Under the pieces are notes generated by a model that had not been told where the DNA came from, did no database searches, and worked only from the letters and a program-made list of their open reading frames with translations. A stretch of 64,000 nt of DNA, taken from positions 186,001 to 250,000 of the forward strand of contig NZ_FQXM01000005.1 in the NCBI RefSeq assembly GCF_900129965.1. The letters run 5' to 3'. The translations under genes were made by a program, and so were the position numbers. Shown here piece by piece: positions 60,992 to 64,000 of the stretch. Within the stretch, counting starts at the first letter, position 1; every line of letters begins with the position of its first letter. This stretch comes from Clostridium grantii DSM 8605 (lineage in GTDB: Bacteria; Bacillota; Clostridia; Clostridiales; Clostridiaceae).

Positions 60992-61882
60992 TTGAAATCA
61001 AGTTTTAAAATTGTTTTTGCTATGATTATTTGGGGTAGTTTAGGTTTGTTTGTAAAAAACATAGAAATGCCTTCTATGGAAATTGCTTTTTTTAGAGCTA
61101 TTATTGCAACTTTTATACTTTTAAGTATAGGAATTATTAAAAAGGATTTGAATATTAGGAATTATTCTAAGATGAATTTAATTTTACTTATGGCCTCGGG
61201 AATTGCTATGGGGTTTAATTGGGTGTTACTTTTTCAAGCTTATAAATTTACATCTATAAGTAATGCTACTTTATCTTATTATTTTGCTCCAGTTTTTGTG
61301 GTTATGGCAGCACCTATTGTGTTAAAGGAAAAGTTATCTATTAAAAAAATCCTTTCAGTATTGGTGGCACTAGGGGGCTTAGTTTTAATTATAAATAATG
61401 GTGCTGGGGAAACTTTAGGTAAGGGCAATGATTTTATTGGAATTGCTTATGGATTGAGTGCAGCGGTTTTATATGCTACTGTTATTTTCTTAAACAAAAG
61501 AGTGGTAGGACTTACAGGGTTTGAAAGAACTATTGTTCAATTGGCTGCTTCTGTTGTAGTGCTTATACCTTTTGTTATAGTTAGAAATAATATTAATTTT
61601 TCAGGTTCAAATTCTTTGATTTTTATGATTATAGTAGGGGTTGTACATACAGCTCTAGCTTATATTTTATATTTCTCAGGAATAAAGGATACTGAGGTTA
61701 ATACTGCAGCTATGCTTAGCTACATTGACCCAATATCAGCCTTACTGCTAGGAGCTTTAGTGCTGGGAGAAGGAATAACAATATGGCAAATTTGTGGTGG
61801 AGTTATGATATTAGGAGCTAGTTTCTTTGTAGAATTAAAAGACTTAAAGTTAAAAAGAAGGAAGAGTGTAGTTGAAAGTTGA
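60992..61882 (+). CDS. EamA/DMT family transporter
   Basis: About 296 residues, ten helices in two EamA repeats (KIVFAMIIWGSLGLFVKNI, GIAYGLSAAVLYATVIFLNK). TTG at 60992 has GGGGGAG just upstream; the TTG at 60971 overlaps it and is rejected. Probably exports an amino acid or nucleotide-related metabolite. Not clearly linked to the ilv operon, which has its own promoter. Confidence 0.82.
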   Translation: MKSSFKIVFAMIIWGSLGLFVKNIEMPSMEIAFFRAIIATFILLSIGIIKKDLNIRNYSKMNLILLMASGIAMGFNWVLLFQAYKFTSISNATLSYYFAPVFVVMAAPIVLKEKLSIKKILSVLVALGGLVLIINNGAGETLGKGNDFIGIAYGLSAAVLYATVIFLNKRVVGLTGFERTIVQLAASVVVLIPFVIVRNNINFSGSNSLIFMIIVGVVHTALAYILYFSGIKDTEVNTAAMLSYIDPISALLLGALVLGEGITIWQICGGVMILGASFFVELKDLKLKRRKSVVES

Positions 61883-61961
61883 TAAGGGATAGTGAACTTC
61901 ATCTTTCCCACAAAATATTCATACTAGCAAAATATTGCTAAAAATGTGGCAACATAATTAG

Positions 61962-61990
61962 TTGCAAAATACTTCATTACATTGTATTCT
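61962..61990 (+). promoter_or_regulatory. Promoter of ilvC operon
   Basis: TTGCAA (61962), 17-bp spacer, TATTCT (61985-61990). Just upstream of the T-box leader. Confidence 0.6.
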
Positions 61991-62049
61991 AGTAAACAAA
62001 TATGAAAAGTTTTTTCAGCGTTGATTGGGAAGAGTAATATGAAAAATAT

Positions 62050-62226
62050 CTTTTAGAGAGTGGGGAAAGGTGAAAGCCCATAGATAATTATCATAAGAAA
62101 ATCACCCAGGAGCTGCCAGCTGAAGTTAGTAAGCTGTGCCGGTTATGAGCCGTTATTTCATTGAGATATAAAATTGAGTGGAACCGCGGATGACGCCTCA
62201 TGGATGTCAGTCTGCTTTTTTTTACA
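62050..62226 (+). promoter_or_regulatory. T-box riboswitch leader
   Basis: The hallmark T-box TGGAACCGCGG (62179-62189) pairs with uncharged tRNA acceptor ends. Upstream, AGAGAGTGGGG and a GGTGA/TCACC stem with GGAGCTG, GCTGAA follow Stem I features. Downstream, GCGGATGAC and GTCAGTCTGC with T8 form the terminator. The specifier may be ATC (Ile) in TTATCATAAG, but this is not certain. It would turn on ilvC when a branched-chain tRNA is uncharged. Confidence 0.88.
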
Positions 62227-62281
62227 AAAAAATAAGCATAAAGTGTACACTGTACACTGAAATATAAGGGGGACTTAAAAA

Positions 62282-63277
62282 ATGGCAAAGATATATTATG
62301 AACAAGACGCGAATTTAAATTTATTACAAGGTAAGAAAGTAGCAATTATAGGTTATGGTAGTCAGGGGCATGCTCATGCACTTAACTTAAAAGAAAGTGG
62401 AGTAGATGTTTGCGTTGGTTTATATGAGGGCAGTAAATCAAAAGCAAAAGCAGAAGCAGCAGGACTTGAAGTATTAGAAACTTCAGAAGCAGCAAAAGCC
62501 GCTGATGTAATAATGATTTTAATACCAGATGAAACTCAAGGTGCGGTTTATAATGAAAAAATCAAACCTTACTTAGAAGAAGGAAATGCACTTGTGTTTG
62601 CACATGGTTTCAATATTCACTACAAACAAATAATAGCACCAGATTTTGTAGATGTATTCATGGTTGCACCAAAAGGACCAGGACACACTGTAAGAAGTCA
62701 ATTTGAAATAGGAAATGGAGTTCCTTGCTTAATAGCTATACACCAAGATGCTACAGGATCAGCAAAAGACATGGCTCTTGCATATGCTAAAGGAGTAGGC
62801 GGTACTAGAGGTGGAGTTTTAGAAACTACATTTAAAGATGAAACAGAAACAGATTTATTCGGAGAGCAAGCAGTTTTATGTGGAGGTGTTACAGCCTTAA
62901 TGCAAGCAGGTTTTGAAACATTAGTAGAAGCAGGTTATGCACCAGAAAATGCTTACTTTGAATGTGTACATGAAATGAAATTAATAGTAGACCTTATATT
63001 CCAAGGTGGATTCGAATATATGAGATACTCAATTAGTGATACAGCTGAATACGGAGACTACGTAACAGGTTCTAGAATAATCACAGAAGATACTAAAAAA
63101 GAAATGAAATTAATTCTTAAAGAAATCCAAGAAGGAACATTTGCTAGAAACTGGTTAGCAGAAAACCAAGTAAATAGACCATACTTCAACAGAATGAGAG
63201 CCATTGGTGCAGATCATCAAGTTGAGAAAGTTGGAAAAGAATTAAGATCAATGTTCTCATGGAGCAAGAAACAATAA
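62282..63277 (+). CDS. ilvC: Ketol-acid reductoisomerase
   Basis: 331 residues, class I length. Rossmann motif AIIGYGSQGHAHALNLKESG, MVAPKGPGHTVR, DETETDLFGEQAVLCGG (metal Asp/Glu) and ECVHEMKLIVDLIFQGG. It converts acetolactate and acetohydroxybutyrate to dihydroxy acids in valine, leucine and isoleucine synthesis, using Mg2+ and NADPH. RBS GGGGGA; under the T-box. Confidence 0.96.
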   Translation: MAKIYYEQDANLNLLQGKKVAIIGYGSQGHAHALNLKESGVDVCVGLYEGSKSKAKAEAAGLEVLETSEAAKAADVIMILIPDETQGAVYNEKIKPYLEEGNALVFAHGFNIHYKQIIAPDFVDVFMVAPKGPGHTVRSQFEIGNGVPCLIAIHQDATGSAKDMALAYAKGVGGTRGGVLETTFKDETETDLFGEQAVLCGGVTALMQAGFETLVEAGYAPENAYFECVHEMKLIVDLIFQGGFEYMRYSISDTAEYGDYVTGSRIITEDTKKEMKLILKEIQEGTFARNWLAENQVNRPYFNRMRAIGADHQVEKVGKELRSMFSWSKKQ

Positions 63278-63714
63278 AAAAACAGTAAAAAAAGAAGTTA
63301 AAAGATTAAAAGAGCTTATTATCTACAATGATAAGGTGGGGACTCTTTTGCATAGCAAAAGACTTTTAAAATCTTTTACTTCAATATTAGTAAGCAGAGT
63401 TAAGGGTACAACATTTAATGTTTAAATAAAACTCGTTGTAGCAAATTGTTTTATGTAAAAAATCCATGCAAAGCTGGAGCCTGTAAGAACTCCAGCTTTA
63501 TCAGAAATCTTGCTAATGCAGGATTTCTGATAAAAACAAAGAGAATAAAATAGAAATACACTTATTTTGAAAATTATCGGAATATTCTGATTAATATATG
63601 TAGGGGCTGGTTTCCATGCCAGCCTGTTTTCTTCATAAAACAAATGCAACATCATGGATCAAATGTTATATCATCAAATTAATGTCATATCATCAAATTA
63701 AAGGGGGGTTTTTT
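63278..63714 (+). other. 437-bp structured spacer between ilvC and ilvB
   Basis: No gene. It contains paired arms GAAGTTAAAAGATTAAAAG (63294-63312) and the near-complement at 63363-63382, with an inner CTTTTGCATAGCAAAAG. Then come two adjacent hairpins (63471-63498, AAGCTGGAG/CTCCAGCTT; and 63497-63534, TTTATCAGAAATC/GATTTCTGATAAA), the dispersed GC-rich palindrome (63602-63625) and two ATATCATCAAATTA repeats before the ilvB RBS. Confidence 0.65.
63602..63625. repeat. GC-rich dispersed palindrome, copy 2
   Basis: AGGGGCTGG and CCAGCCT around TTTCCATG, the reverse-oriented relative of 44224-44247. Compensatory changes (CGGG to CTGG, CCCG to CCAG) keep the stem, which suggests selection for structure. 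Confidence 0.7.
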
Positions 63715-64000
63715 ATGAAGTTAAATGGGGCACAATTATTTTTACAATGTTTAAAAGAATTAAATGTAGATACTTTCTTTGGATATCCAGGTGGGTCTGT
63801 TTTACCAATATATGATTGTTTATATTATGAGAGAGAATTAAAGCATATACTTACTGCACATGAGCAAGGAGCTACACATGCAGCAGATGGGTATGCTAGA
63901 GCTTCCGGCAAGGTTGGTGTGGCTCTTACTACTTCAGGTCCAGGTGCTACTAATAGCGTTACGGGTATAGCAACGGCTTTTAGTGATTCAGTGCCTATAG
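63715..64000 (+). CDS. ilvB: Acetolactate synthase large subunit, 3' end outside window
   Basis: The first 95 residues are present: MKLNGAQLFLQCLKELNVDT, FGYPGGSVLPIYD, HEQGATHAADGYARASGKVG and TSGPGATN. These are the thiamine-diphosphate-binding start of acetohydroxyacid synthase, including the catalytic Glu of AHEQGA. It catalyses the first common step of branched-chain amino acid synthesis, ahead of IlvC. RBS AAGGGGGG. Confidence 0.95.
   Translation, partial: MKLNGAQLFLQCLKELNVDTFFGYPGGSVLPIYDCLYYERELKHILTAHEQGATHAADGYARASGKVGVALTTSGPGATNSVTGIATAFSDSVPI

Noticed and set aside
62091..62345. 84-aa minus-strand frame over the T-box
   Set aside because: Antisense of the riboswitch and the ilvC start; no RBS.
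63422..63655. 77-aa minus-strand frame in the ilvC-ilvB spacer
   Set aside because: It runs through hairpins and the dispersed palindrome and has no RBS or protein-like pattern.

Overview
The window is low-GC DNA with strong AGGAGG-type ribosome-binding sites, dense operons and a Firmicute gene set. Spore photoproduct lyase, a UvsE endonuclease, a Na+-pumping decarboxylase operon, an LPXTG-anchored wall protein and a T-box-controlled ilv operon point to an anaerobic, spore-forming Clostridium-type organism. No rRNA, tRNA or CRISPR array was recognised.

Region 1 (1-14.6 kb) is a glycan island centred on alginate. It holds a YesN-like response regulator cut by the left edge, a CcpA site, a sugar ABC transporter (binding protein plus two permeases), a TIM-barrel isomerase, a MATE exporter, an IclR regulator with a 32-bp palindrome, an MFS transporter, and a 1669-residue wall-anchored enzyme with a beta-helix domain, a complete PL7 alginate-lyase domain and two CBM96/DNRLRE-like modules. 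Region 2 (14.6-18 kb) is DNA repair: a short UvrC/Cho-like nuclease and a LexA-box-controlled Y-family polymerase flanked by two paralogous 87-aa proteins. Region 3 (18-24 kb) has an intracellular GH30 glycosidase, AraC regulators, a flavodoxin and a type I sulfatase, separated by gene relics (YwbE, ABC permease, AraC).

Region 4 (24-33 kb) has an asymmetric heterodimeric ABC exporter behind a triple operator-like array, an AAA/PD-(D/E)XK protein, a triple-rhodanese lipoprotein, and a two-gene HdrC/HdrB-like Fe-S pair. Region 5 (33-43 kb) is signalling (receiver-GGDEF, MASE3-like kinase, Rcp-like receiver, MCP), a GT2-GtrA protein, a NAGPA-like anchored protein that appears to start at ATT, an FAD oxidoreductase and SplB. 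Region 6 (43-55 kb) contains a putative di-haem membrane protein, a Crp-like regulator divergent from a split YdcZ-type transporter, a TetR regulator between two paralogous membrane proteins that share a near-identical promoter/operator, a DEAD helicase, a PocR-type sensor kinase and UvsE. Region 7 (55-64 kb) holds the oxaloacetate/methylmalonyl-type decarboxylase Na+ pump, a lipoprotein, an EamA transporter, T-box-ilvC and the start of ilvB.

A recurring theme is gene decay. At least seven intergenic spaces carry recognisable relics, mostly intact 3' ends (YwbE, MalG-type permease, AraC, TetR, TnpB, nitroreductase, Lrp/AsnC). Several computed starts were moved to internal codons that have a proper Shine-Dalgarno sequence.
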